64,000 nt of DNA from Siderastrea siderea (Eukaryota > Cnidaria > Anthozoa > Scleractinia > Rhizangiidae). The stretch's first letter is position 1; each line of letters begins with the position of its first letter. Position numbers and translations under genes: made by a program. Below are positions 53,703 to 64,000 of the stretch, piece after piece. The stretch lies in NCBI GenBank assembly GCA_964030785.1, contig OZ034971.1:16933400-16997399 (forward strand), written 5' to 3'. Under the pieces are notes generated by a model. That model saw nothing but the letters and a program-made list of their open reading frames with translations. It ran no database searches and was not told where the DNA came from.

Positions 53703-54819
53703 CTTCATACTCTTAATTAGGTGAACCAAGGTAAAAACTAAAGTTAACCAAGGCAAATTAAGGTGAACCAAGGCAAAAGGAGGTGAACCAAGACAAGCTA
53801 AGATGAACCAAGCCAAACTTAATTAGGTGAACCAAGGTAAAAACTAAAGTTAACCAAGGCAAATTAAGGTGAACCAAGGCAAACTAAGGTGAACCAAGGC
53901 AAACTTAGGTGAAAAAAGGCAAACTTTAGTAAACGAAGGCAGACCTAGGTGAACCAAGCAAACTGAGCTGAACCAAGGCAAACTTAGGCGAACAGAGGCA
54001 AATTTAAGTAAACGAAGGCAAACCTAGGTGAACCAAGCAAACTGAGGTGAACCAAGGCAAACTGAGGTGAACCAAGGCAAACTGAGGTGAACCAAGGCAA
54101 ACTGAGGTGAACAAAGGCAAACAAAGGCTAACAAAGGCAAACTTAAGTAAACGAAGGCAAACTTAGGTGAACCAAGCCAAACTGAGGTGAACCAAGGCAA
54201 ACTGACATGAACCAAAGCAAACTGAGGTGAACAAAGGCAAACTAAAGTGAACCAAGGCAAACATAGATGAACCAAGGCAAACTGAGGTGAACCAAGGTAA
54301 AAACTAAAGTTAACCAAGGCAAATTAAGGTGAACCAAGGCAAACTGAGGTGAACAAAGGCAAACTTAGATGAACCAAAGCAAACTGAGGTGAACCAAGGC
54401 AAGCTTAGATGAACCAAGGCAAACTTAGGTGAACCAAGGCAAACGTAGATGAACCAAGGCAAACTTAGGCGAACAAAGTCAAAGTTAAGTAAACGAAGGC
54501 AAACTTAGGTGAACCAAGGAAAACTGAGGTGAACCAAGGCAAACTTAGCGAACAAAGGCAAACTTAAGTACACGAAGGCAAACTGCGGTTAACCAAGGCA
54601 AACTGAGGTTAACCAAGGCTAACTTAGGCGAACAAAGGCAAACTTTGGTAAACGAAGCAAACTAAGGTGAACCACGGCAAACTAAGGTGAACCAAGGCAA
54701 ACTGAGATGGACCAAGGCAAACTGAGGTGAACAAGGGGAAATGAGGTGAACCAAGGGAAACTGAGGTGAACCAAGGCAAACTTATGTGAACGAAGGCAGA
54801 CTTAGGTGAACGAAGTATA
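53703..54819. repeat. 1.1-kb minisatellite, 20-bp unit
   Basis: Around 55 units of GAACCAAGGCAAACTGAGGT and variants (AACTTAGGT, AAACGAAGG). Higher-order blocks recur: the AAGGTAAAAACTAAAGTTAACC block appears three times. The minus-strand frames reading LPWFTSVCLG-like repeats come only from the unit. Confidence 0.92.
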
Positions 54820-57800
54820 CGTTTCATGTAATTGAACGGTATATGTCCCTTACATAGCAGTGTATGTCGATTACATCTATATTTCATGCATATACTGGGA
54901 CGGTTTATGTAGCTTACATGAGCGCATTACTCAAACTCGTTACATGATGTTAATTCTTCTGAAAGGCATACATGAAATGAATCGATTGGTCAACGCAGAT
55001 ATGAAAACAGTTACAGTACAGTTCACTAGTAAAGGAAGCATAACAAAAAGAGCAATAAAAGCACGCAACTGACAAAGACAATTAGATTCTAAGGTCAGAA
55101 ATCCGCTTTCCATGATTCGCAGTCAGGTAAACACTGTTCTTTCGGTTAAGCCTTCTTCACGCGTTCAAGCAAAACGCAATTTTCTTTGTTTTATTCCGCG
55201 CTAGCCTGATTTTGAAACTGAAACTAAAATTGGTTGAGCATTATTAGCTAACTGAAATCACCTCTAACCACACTGTATGGCGGCTCGCTAACAGACAAAC
55301 AGACCAACAGAGACTCGATATCATGTCAGGAACAGGTGTGCTGCCTCGCTTGGCAGATACGCTTTACGATATGTATTTAACTGTAAGGAAAAACGTTGTC
55401 GGGTAAAAAAAATTCGCAAGCTGGAAATAACTAAATCACAAAACCTCGCGAAGTTGTGGCTGTTGATAACTGTCTTGTTTCGACTACGAGCGGTCTGTCT
55501 TAGCGACGACAAATTTATAAGCCTTTCGACGCTAGCCTCACGAAGAACGATGCAACGCATCGGAATTCGGCGCAGTGTTGGCAAGTTTGCTAATATTCCG
55601 TTTATTGATACTCAAGATTTTTTCGTTCTTCGCAGAAAGACTTTCAGTTATTTTGGTCATAACTTATTGTTTTTGCCTGACAGCTTTTGCGTCTTACCTT
55701 GTCGTGGTAGGGCTGCTTACGTACCTTGGTGACCCAGAGAGATAGCCAGCGAGAGCTCCGGTTCCTGGCAGAGACACCCATGCATGCTGGACAGGTCGAA
55801 GCCCGTACCACGGAAACGTTGACGATAATTTCATGACGACACATGAGTCTTGAAGGGGTTCTTCAGTGGGAGGGTGTATGGCTCAGAACAGTGAGGAGTG
55901 ATAAGAGGAGTCATGTAGACGGTTTGGCTAGTTAGGTACAGGAGGCAGTTGCACAGCTGAACATGAAAGATCTATATTTCACAACTAGGCAGCTTTTAAG
56001 AACGACGTCGACGACCGGCAGGAGGGAAGCTAGACAGATGGCCGGATTAATTTAAAGGACTTCAGTCTGAACAGATTTTATTAAAAAAGATCTTCCAGGT
56101 ATACCCCTTGCAGCAAGAGTGTTGCCTATAATGTGTGGTAAACCACTAGTTAAGATCAGAAATAGAACAGATGGTGTTCTTGCAGAAGCTTCAAGGTAGA
56201 CATTGACCATTCTACAAAAGGAATTCCCTACAGACCTTTTGAGGAAACTTTCCTCAAAAGGTCTGTAGGAAGAGAAAGTACCAAAGTATTGGAGGGACCT
56301 TTTTGTCAAATTACCCAAGAATGGACACCCTTAGGGTTTGCAACAACTAGAGGTCCGGTAAACAGGATTCTTCTGAAATTAAGGAATGAAGTTAACAGTA
56401 GACAGCCAATCCCTGGAATGAAACTATCTACTTTTTACCAACTTTACTGGCTAATTCTCTGACATCGTGGACAGAGAATTTTTGTAGAAACTGCTTCAGC
56501 ATTATATCATTTAAAAAAGGATCGGTATTTAGGCGAACCGGTATGATGGAATTTAATGCAGAGTGCTGCAGGTAGCATGCGTAGCAGGCGTTAACGGGGC
56601 AGGGGTGTGCTGCAGGGTGCAGGCAGATTTCAACCAGTTTGATGTAGGGACTGGAGTTCAGTCGACCTCTCTTGTTCCTTCTTACTGTAAACTGGATCCA
56701 AAGAAACCTTTGGTCACAATTGGAGGAATTAGAAAACGTCGATAACTTGACTCTTCTTTTTCACAATAACTGCTGCAGGAAAAGACAACGAGATCAACAG
56801 AGGCAGTTTTAAGTCAAGGATCATGAGGTATAAATACCATCGATGATAACCAAGTCACAGTACGAGGACAGCTTCTTGAGGGGGTAAACTGGTTAACATA
56901 CCTTGATGGGAGGGGTAGGGTAGGCAAGGCCAGTAGGGTGGCATTATCATTCTCAACAACACCTGGATCTGTCTACTATAACGTGTTCTAGTTCTCCTCA
57001 TCGTGCTGTTAGAGCTCCCCTTTGCAAATGTCATCAAGCCACAGAATATTAAAGATACGCTTTAGCAGCTATTTATAAAGGTTTAAATTCTCCTATAAAT
57101 AGATCGACTGACACTGGTTTCACAAAACTTTTAACAAACGGTTTCTGAAGTTCGTTCCTAATTTCCGAAGTTCGCTCCAAAAATTTCATTACCTAGTTGT
57201 CAATCAAAACACGAACTTCGAGACGAAAGGGAGTACTCTTGAAACTCACTCAGTTTGGAAGTTGTGAACCTCGATGCGATCGAAGTTCGTAAAATATTGT
57301 GGCCTTGGCCGCCGTAGTGTTCAGCTGATGAAGAAATGGGGTCGGATCGGCCAAACACTAAGGAAGGCAACAACTAGTTAACATCAAGCATCAATCCCTG
57401 ACCTGGAATTCTCAGGGAAAGATAAACAGAGGGTGGCACCGGAAGGCAACGCAACCGGTGGACACTGAGTTGAAGATGCTGGGGTGGACCGAAGCTACTA
57501 GCATAGTCCAAGTTCAATGGCGAAATCAATCGTCGATGGCCTGCGCTCCGTTTGAATCGACCGGCCTAAATATGTAAATAATTAACCCATTGACTCCCGT
57601 GCCGCCCAAAACCGTCCTTCTTCAGTTTTTGACGTCATTGCTTTGACTGACAGCAGATGTTTTTGATAGCAAATTGATGCACCTGGCACACTTCTAACAA
57701 AAAGTGCCTAAACTGAAGTGCTCACTTTAAACAGACCAAAGTTACACAAAGAAAAAGGGAAAAAGTTTCCTTGTGAAATTGATGCAAAACTTGGCCTTGG

Positions 57801-58085
57801 CACTGGTTGACACTTCTAATTGAGAATTTCCTCTTTCCTGAAAGTTTAGTTGAAATTTTTTCTAATCCGAAGAAAGACCATCAAATGGCCTACAAACTCA
57901 AAAAAAAAAAAGATCGAGTTGAGAACAAAAAACAGCAGGACTGAGCACTAAAACCCAGAGAGACGACCGGGCACGGTGTTTTTCTCGTCCAAATATTGAA
58001 TTGTGCGCATGCCCGAAATCAAATTTGTCAAAGAAGAGAAGTTTAGTTCCACTACTGCAGATGAAATTATAGACGTTTCAACGTT
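54820..58085. other. intergenic with decayed coding-like relics
   Basis: Mostly unrecognised. Around 56090-56190 the + strand reads LAARVLPIMCGKPLVKIRNR followed by TDGVLAEASR and a stop, which looks like eroded protein-coding sequence from a mobile element. I cannot name it. GAAGTTCG words repeat near 57140-57290. Confidence 0.35.
56227..56269. repeat. perfect 21-bp palindrome with 1-base loop
   Basis: CCTACAGACCTTTTGAGGAA plus A, then C, then the exact inverse. It sits inside eroded coding-like sequence, where one arm fits the frame, so the other arm seems to be a local inverted copy. Confidence 0.9.
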
Positions 58086-58159
58086 GAGTTTTACATGTGT
58101 CGAACTTATTGCAAATGAGCAAAAACATTTGCATTAAGTTCGCGACACATGTAAAGCTC
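58086..58159. repeat. hairpin repeat, about 35-bp arms
   Basis: GAGTTTTACATGTGTCGAAC continues to CAAATG, and the inverse CATTTG...GACACATGTAAAGCTC follows after a short loop. The arms have a few mismatches. The shape suggests a tiny MITE or the core of a larger one. Confidence 0.7.
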
Positions 58160-59289
58160 GGCGTTTGAACCGGCCTAAGTATTTTCAGACATATTCAGAC
58201 TGAGCTCTCTTTAACATGAAAGTGACGTTTTGAGTTGTCAATATAACTTACCTGAGACTAAAAGAACCGCAGCAACAACAACAACAAAACTTCCAATGGC
58301 AATCAAACGCCATCTATCACAGACGCTTTCAATTGCTTGTTTGCGTTATTTCTGTCTTTCTAATCACGGATTCTGCACAATGGCCACTACAAATCTTCCT
58401 TTGCAGGTAGACTCTAACTTGTATCTTGCAACTCTTGGTTTGAAATTCATTTCATTGCCATTTCCATTTGTTCTGTGAGGGAAATTTTTGCGACACCGAA
58501 AATAATTTTTCTTAATTTGGATGATTTAATTTGATTCGATGATTTGATAATTCGTTTTAATTTCGAGTTACGTTACGGAAGCCAGTTAAGCGTCGAGATT
58601 TACCTACTTTTGTCGTTGTTAGCTGGCGATTTTATACCGGCGGAAAGTTGTCCCGGATAGGTGAGAAAAAGAAGTTGTCCCGCCTGATATAACCTTAGCT
58701 AGCACGAAGGTAGGGTAGCCCTAGCTGCCTTGCAAACAAAACAACAACAACAAATTTAAAAAGAAAAGAAAATATGCTAGGGTAACCAACTTGCTAATAT
58801 AGGATTACTCTATCTTCTCGCAAACAGGTCCAGAATGTAACTCAAAGTACCAGTGTACTTCTATTATCCGGTATATAAATAAATTGGCGCTGCTTCCAAA
58901 GAAACGGTTGTTAAGCTCTGGAATGATGTTTTCCTTTGATTATGGAAAAAGGTTCAAAATTAAATATAATTAGATATTAAACACTTATCTCAAGGCAAAA
59001 AAAGGGAAGAGCACCGAAATGTTGTGGCCGTAACAATATTGCTAGCATTATAATTACAACACTTTGGCAGATTTGAACCACCCAGCTAAGCCGATGTGAA
59101 TATCTGGAAATCTAGAAATCAATACCATTTTTATTGACGAATTAACAGTAAAATTCATTATTCTCAATAATAATTGGGTGCAAAATTATCCATTAGCAAG
59201 TGAAAATGAAGTGAATGAATATATTCATCGATTCAGCCGTTTATTTGTTGTTTCCTTCTCCTCTTTTTGTTCTTCTTCCCCGTACCCTC
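58160..59289. other. intergenic, no gene seen
   Basis: AT-rich sequence upstream of the third gene's candidate promoter. Confidence 0.35.
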
Positions 59290-59415
59290 CCCACCCTTAT
59301 CACTTTCACAAGCTAGTGTTTTGATTGGTTGAATTCAATGACGTCCCTGTTTTCAACCAATCGATTTCCCGGCGAGAGTGCGAAGATTTCTGTAGGTTTG
59401 TAATATGGAGGAGTA
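59290..59415 (+). promoter_or_regulatory. candidate promoter of the third gene
   Basis: A CRE-like TGACGTC (59339-59345) and a CCAAT box (59357-59361) lie 18 bases apart, just upstream of a CpG-richer patch with an ATG at 59416. No TATA box is obvious. The link to the exons at 63.5 kb is inferred from strand and distance. Confidence 0.3.
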
Positions 59416-59832
59416 ATGGCGTTTTCCGCCCAGACAGATCATGGGCAATGTGAACGAAAGGACGCAGTTTTGTGTGGAATTGGTCAAGAAACATCGAAGA
59501 GAAAGGCAAAGGTTCGTTTTGGCCCTGTAACTTTTCACAGTGCTCTAATTTGTGTTTTGCATACGGTTTTTGTATGCAAAACTTGCGACGAAGAGATTGT
59601 TCGCGTTCGGTGCTTTAGCAGAGGCATAGGTTTATATTTTTGTGGGCTAGCGTTCAGCTATACTTATTTTTCTTAAAGTAGTGGTTTCTACTGATCAGTG
59701 ATTCCACTTTTCGACTTTTTTGGAATATACACTAGTTTGTCCCGAACCCCGCCGCCAAGCCGTTTGTACCTTCCAACTTGAATTCAACATTGGGTTGCGG
59801 TTCCTCTATAAACAGGACATGGTCAGCTATCG

Positions 59833-59849
59833 ATGGACAACATACTAAA
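59833..59849 (+). CDS. possible short first coding exon
   Basis: ATGGACAACATACTAAA is followed by a perfect donor GTAAGT. It would encode MDNIL plus two bases. Its phase does not directly fit the exon at 63483 as I drew it, so other exons would have to lie between, or it is not coding. Confidence 0.2.
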
Positions 59850-61270
59850 GTAAGTGTGTTATTTATCCGTGTTAACTATAGAAATATCCGATGTTTTCGA
59901 CTGAATTTGAAAACAGCACCAGTTGCTAACGTGATTTAGGTTACGAGCGTTCGGGTCACCGCGTTCAGAGTGCAGTACTGAAGGTCCGCTTGAGCCGATG
60001 TTTGTAATGAAATGAGAGAGGACACATTTAACTCTAATACAGCAATTTAGTGGCTGCTATCGTCTCCCTTACTAGAACTCAAGCTAAGATTAGCTGCTGT
60101 GTTGTTGTGTTTCGTAGATGTAGTGAATGGCTATCATTTGGCTTGCACACAGTTTTCCAAATAAGATTAACACAAGAAAGGCTTTGAATAAATTCTAGCG
60201 GTGTTCAAGTTTGTTTTTACTTCTGGGTTGATCCTTCTTTGGATATTCCCCATTCTGTTTTTCTTTTTTGAGTTTAACTATTTGATAAGTTTTTGAAACG
60301 AAAAAATTCTCAAAAGGTGGATTTATTTGCTGTTTATGACCGACCATTTGGGTTAAGCTCTGTAATGAATTTGCCCTGAGTCAGAGAACAGATCGACTTA
60401 AATAAGCTTACCTCTTTTTTCAGTTTGGATTTTTAGTTTACTCGACCACTTGGGTAATGCTTCTCAGCTTCGTTTAAAGGTAGAGTTTTGCCCAGTAAAT
60501 CATAAAAGATTTATTCGTCTTATTTTGGACCGGATGTTCAATAATTTCATCTAATGTGTTTCGTGCTTTTTTGTCGCACTGTTCAAATTCTAATTATAGA
60601 ATCTGCGAATCTCGAAGCGAAAGAGATCTATTGTAAATATCACCCAAATTTCGGAAATAAGAGGTGCTTGTTTGTGTAAATACTTTTCATTTTGATTGCA
60701 TCAGTTAGTTTACCTCATTTTATTTTTGGCCAAAGCTTCTGTTTGCCAGTCTTTGCCATTTGGTTACTGTGGTTTCTCAAAGTAAAATAAAATGTTTCGA
60801 AACCTTGCAAAATCAAACTTGACTCGCATAACTTTGGCTGTACATATTTCAGTGTGGGCCTTCAGACCGATTTCACTCATTGCAGTTCTTGTTTCGTCAT
60901 GTTCCATTTGGAGACAATTTGTTGTCATGAATTCTAAGGTGATCTGTCTTCTTTTCGTACGATTGCCCACAACAGTTAACCAGTAAGTTTTAGTTGTTAA
61001 TACTGTTCCGAAATTCAAGCTTTCCGAGTCAGAAGAGAAAGATTTGTACCAGAAAAGGTTAAAAGTGATGTGATGTGATGTGACATGTTACAAATCACAC
61101 CAGAAAAATTGACCTCATATTAAGCATTTGTGGTCTTTGTTATCAGCTACCATAGAAACGGTTTTCATTCAAATGAGGCCTTGAGCTAAATAAATTAAGC
61201 GCCATGATATAAACCCTGACGTAGTCAATCAATAAAAATCGGTACCGATAGAAATCAATGAAAATCAAGT

Positions 61271-61565
61271 GATTGACACCGATTCAAATTATTTACTTGA
61301 CAGACCCACTTAAATGAAATAATTTTGACTAAGAAAGTGGGTCTACAGCAAATCATTTTTAATATTTTTCAACTAACAAGCACTGAGGCCATGTCGAGTT
61401 ACGAGGGCCGATTTGTCAAAATTGGGGTAGTTTTCCACGCACTTTATTTCAAAAACGAAGTTGGTGACCCCCCAATTTTTTTGCATTTCTGACATAGCTA
61501 ACTCATTATCTGACTGTAGCCAAAGTATGAAAAAAACCTTTGTTGTAGAAGTTTTTTACGCGAAC
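61271..61565 (+). repeat. dispersed 290-bp repeat, copy 1
   Basis: It shares TTCAAATTATTTACTTG, AGCAAATCATTTTTAATATT and TTTATTTCAAAAACGAAGTT with 63117-63408, on the same strand and in the same order, with many point differences. Class unknown. Confidence 0.8.
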
Positions 61566-62129
61566 GTCCTCAAGTGCCATGGATTGGCTTGGTGGAGATG
61601 GCTGATGGCTGATTCATTGTAGGCACCTTTACCTGGTGACATCCCATCTGAGTTGTAAAACAGTACATCTGTTCATATGCATATGAAAAGTCCTCTACCA
61701 CTGAAGTGCTCTGAGCAAGGGTGTTTTAAAGATGTTCATGCTAATAGTTTCTGTGCATTCTTACTGTGGATGCAATTCACATTGCGATACCATGCCACGT
61801 CATGTATCTGGAGAATTCATAAATTGTACAATCTGTAAATTGTATACCACTGCTTTTTATGAAAATAATGATGTAGTGATTTAGTGAGCAGTGCAAAGAG
61901 GAAAAAATTGCAAGTTAGTTAATTCAGACTAAAACAGATAACGTCTCTAAACATGAAGGGGCTTGGGCTTTGTGTAAATTGTTATAATTATGGCTTGTAA
62001 GAGACTAATTAGAGTTGAGGATGGGAATTAAAGGATCCCATTTCTTCGAGATTATGACTAGTTTATAGGATTCAATATTAAGCTGGGATCTAAGGACTGT
62101 CAAAAACATTTTTAAGCTAGGGATCTTGT

Positions 62130-62165
62130 CACTGGTCTTAATTAAAATTAAAATTAAGACCAGTG
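62130..62165. repeat. 14-bp inverted repeat hairpin
   Basis: CACTGGTCTTAATT and AATTAAGACCAGTG flank an 8-base AT loop. A further TCACTGGTCTTA copy lies at about 62378. Confidence 0.8.
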
Positions 62166-62211
62166 ATAATTAACAACTTTTTGCTTTGTATTTAATTTTT
62201 ATGTAACGTGT

Positions 62212-62358
62212 ACAGTAATCAAGCTATTGTAAGTAATATATTGTAAGTACTGTAACATGTATTTTAAGTAAGTTACTGTTAGTAATGTATTGTAAGTACT
62301 GTAACGCGTTTTGTAAGTTAAGTGACTGTAGGTAATGTATCCTAAGTACTGTATTGTG
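62212..62358. repeat. degenerate tandem repeat of GTAAGTACTGTAAC words
   Basis: Two to three units of roughly 60 bp containing GTAATGTATTGTAAGTACTG. Confidence 0.75.
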
Positions 62359-63116
62359 TTGTTGCAAAAAAAAAAATCACTGGTCTTACAGCACCATGTG
62401 TAGTGTCTCGCTAGAAGGAAACAAAAGTTTAATTGAAGAGAGAATTTAGAGATGTCTGGCCTAAGACCCAAAAGAACTGCAATATCTTATGGATAGTTTA
62501 AAGGAATTAATTCAAAGTGCAGAAGTTCATCAGTCAAATTTTTCCAAAAAAGATTAACTTTCATTTGTACAATGCTAGAAAAGGTGGAGCGTTGCTGCAG
62601 AAAGAGCAGTTTGGGTCTTGCTTGATGCCAATTTTTGTTAGGAACAAGTTTGTAGGCAGTATTCTGTGAAGAAATCTGTATTGGAAGTTAATGAGTGTTG
62701 TACTTTTTGTGCACTTGATTGCCAGACCGTAAGCGGTTTTCCGGTGAGCAGTCCACCCTTCATCGGAAGCGATACTACTGTTCCATTTTAATTGACTTTT
62801 TACTGTTAAAGAATTTTTGAGAGAGAAGAGTTTCTTGTAAAGCAGTTTATTTCCTTTTGCACTTTTAAGGAATGATTTAAATAAAGAACCTGGTGTGACA
62901 GATACACTTGGTTTCTTTGGGGCAGTATCCCATGATTTTCTTTTGATAGACCACTTTCTTTGTCAATTATCTATGTCTTATGAAAAATTGAAGAAAATCT
63001 GTGTTGTGGAAGTTTGATTTTTCCAACTTTTCTGCCCTCGCATCCCGAATTCTGCTATTATTTTAGCTACACAGTGTTCGCAAAAGTCCATCTTAAAGGT
63101 TGAGTTGAACTGAAGG

Positions 63117-63408
63117 GATGACACCAGTTCAAATTATTTACTTGGCAGACCCACTTAAATAAAATTTGACCAAGAAAGTGGGTGTACAGCAAATCATTTT
63201 TAATATTTTTCAACTAACAACCACTGTGACCATGTTGATTACGAGGACGGATTTGTCAAAATTGGTGTACATTGTAGTTTTCCATGCGCTTTATTTCAAA
63301 AACGAAGTTGGTAACCCCCCCATTGTTTTGCATTTCTGACAAAGGTAACTCATTATGTGACTGTCACAAAAGTATGAAAAAAATCTGTGTTGTAAAAGTT
63401 TTTTGCAC
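63117..63408 (+). repeat. dispersed 290-bp repeat, copy 2
   Basis: Second copy of the repeat at 61271-61565. It ends about 75 bases before the exon at 63483. Confidence 0.8.
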
Positions 63409-63482
63409 AAACTTCGTTATAGTTAAGGGACTTTTTGGCTATTTTGCTTAAAATCTTCCATTTTTGTACCTATCCAAAAAAG

Positions 63483-63616
63483 GAACTATGTCATCAAAAT
63501 ATTGCTTGGATTATGTTGGTATAAATGAAAGACAATCAATTGGCTTAGGAAACCTGAAATGTCAATCTGGAGCTTTGCAGTTTAATCCTTGGTTATTACT
63601 ACTATCATGGTGGCAG
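63483..63616 (+). CDS. exon of an unrecognised gene (weakly MEIOC-like)
   Basis: It reads TMSSKYCLDYVGINERQSIG, LGNLKCQSGALQFNPWLLLL and SWWQ, then the donor CAG|GTAACT. The 5' end is set at an AAAAAAG acceptor-like site and is uncertain; the ATG at 63488 could also be the start. The composition and the clean phase-0 join to the next exon support coding. I do not recognise a domain in this exon. Confidence 0.55.
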
Positions 63617-63691
63617 GTAACTACCTTGATTTTGGTGCATTATTAATATAAATGTGTATGTCTAAACAAGCATATTGTTATTGGTCCCTAG

Positions 63692-63972
63692 GTATTTGGT
63701 CTGGGTAGAAATATTGCAAATTTGAAGGCTCCAAGACAGCTTATACATCCTGCACCACAACCCTTAATGAATGGTCCACTTGGCACTGACCATGCACCTA
63801 ACAACAGAGAAGAACCAAGAACCCCTACTACACCCCAGTCTAACAATCACATAGCATTTCATCTTGTTTCAAAAGTTCTTGAGGATGAAAGTATCTTTAA
63901 CTTCACAAGCTTTGAAGAAACAACGCCTGGTGTAGAGCCATTATCACCTCTTTCATTAATTCATCCTGATGG
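63692..63972 (+). CDS. next exon of the same unrecognised gene
   Basis: After TCCCTAG the frame reads VFGLGRNIANLKAPRQLIHP, followed by a Pro-, Asn- and Thr-rich stretch, then IAFHLVSKVLEDESIFNFTS and a Pro/Ser-rich end, to the donor GATGG|GTAAGT. The stretch H-L-V-S-K-V-L-E-D-E resembles the L-V-S-N-I-L-E-E segment that I recall from the meiosis protein MEIOC, and the low-complexity surroundings fit such a protein. That is one short similarity and could be chance. The gene continues past the window; any folded C-terminal domain would be there. Confidence 0.6.
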
Positions 63973-64000
63973 GTAAGTTCCCTGACTACCAACATTATTA

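Larger units (their letters stand above)
59850..63482 (+). other. presumed first intron(s) of the third gene
   Basis: AT-rich, with the repeats listed separately. I found no further exon with a family match. Confidence 0.3.

Noticed and set aside
54024..54887. Minus-strand repeat proteins (LPWFTSVCLG-like)
   Set aside because: They are translations of the 20-bp minisatellite; the frame is interrupted whenever units vary.
55950..57040. LINE or retroelement ORF
   Set aside because: There are protein-like pieces, but no reverse transcriptase or endonuclease motif that I could confirm.
59416..59676. 86-codon + strand ORF as the first exon of the third gene
   Set aside because: No good donor at a matching phase (only GTTCGT after AAGGCAAAG) and no family match; kept only as a promoter-region landmark.

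Overview
This is nuclear DNA of an animal: genes split into short GT-AG exons by kilobase introns, AT-rich non-coding sequence, and very many short transposable elements. The coding exons look animal. The repeat content (a Penelope RT, TTAA- and TA-flanked inverted-repeat elements, tRNA-type SINEs, and a multi-copy gene family carrying a GCDT motif) matches what I know of stony corals. I infer a scleractinian coral with fair confidence; the species cannot be told.

Layout. (1) 1-7,905, + strand: the 3' end of a GATAD1 orthologue (a chromatin-associated, GATA zinc-finger-family protein); two exons are certain and a 19-base exon tail at the window start is possible. (2) 9,899-50,110, - strand: a complete 11-exon SLC25A39/40-type mitochondrial carrier, converging tail to tail on GATAD1. 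All exon phases join into a 346-residue protein, about the human length. Its exons total 1,041 bp inside 40 kb, so the rest of that interval is intron packed with transposons. (3) 50-59 kb: intergenic, with MITEs, a tRNA-like SINE, a TTCG microsatellite, a 1.1-kb minisatellite and decayed element sequence. (4) About 59.3 kb to the window end, + strand: the 5' part of a gene that runs off the window; two exons are read. Its product is not firmly recognised (a MEIOC-like protein is a weak guess).

The introns hold layered insertions. Intron 3 of the carrier (28,157-40,736) has a TA-flanked element carrying a broken GCDT-family gene. That gene is split by a 5-kb foldback element with inverted minisatellite arms, which contains a Penelope retroelement, itself split by another inverted-repeat element; a solo LTR sits in the outer element's right terminal repeat. 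Intron 6 holds a TTAA MITE split by a 7.0-kb element with a 9-bp target duplication, which in turn holds a Tc1/mariner-like and a Mutator-like element. Intron 4 holds a TTAA-flanked element with a THAP zinc-finger ORF (Kolobok-like). Intron 8 holds a foldback element with a Penelope fragment bearing a hammerhead-ribozyme-like core.

The most gene-relevant oddity is at 40,789-41,430. The 5' half of carrier exon 3, which encodes the cysteine-rich matrix loop linked to glutathione sensing in the human homologue, has been copied three more times in tandem in intron 2; every extra copy is broken as an exon.
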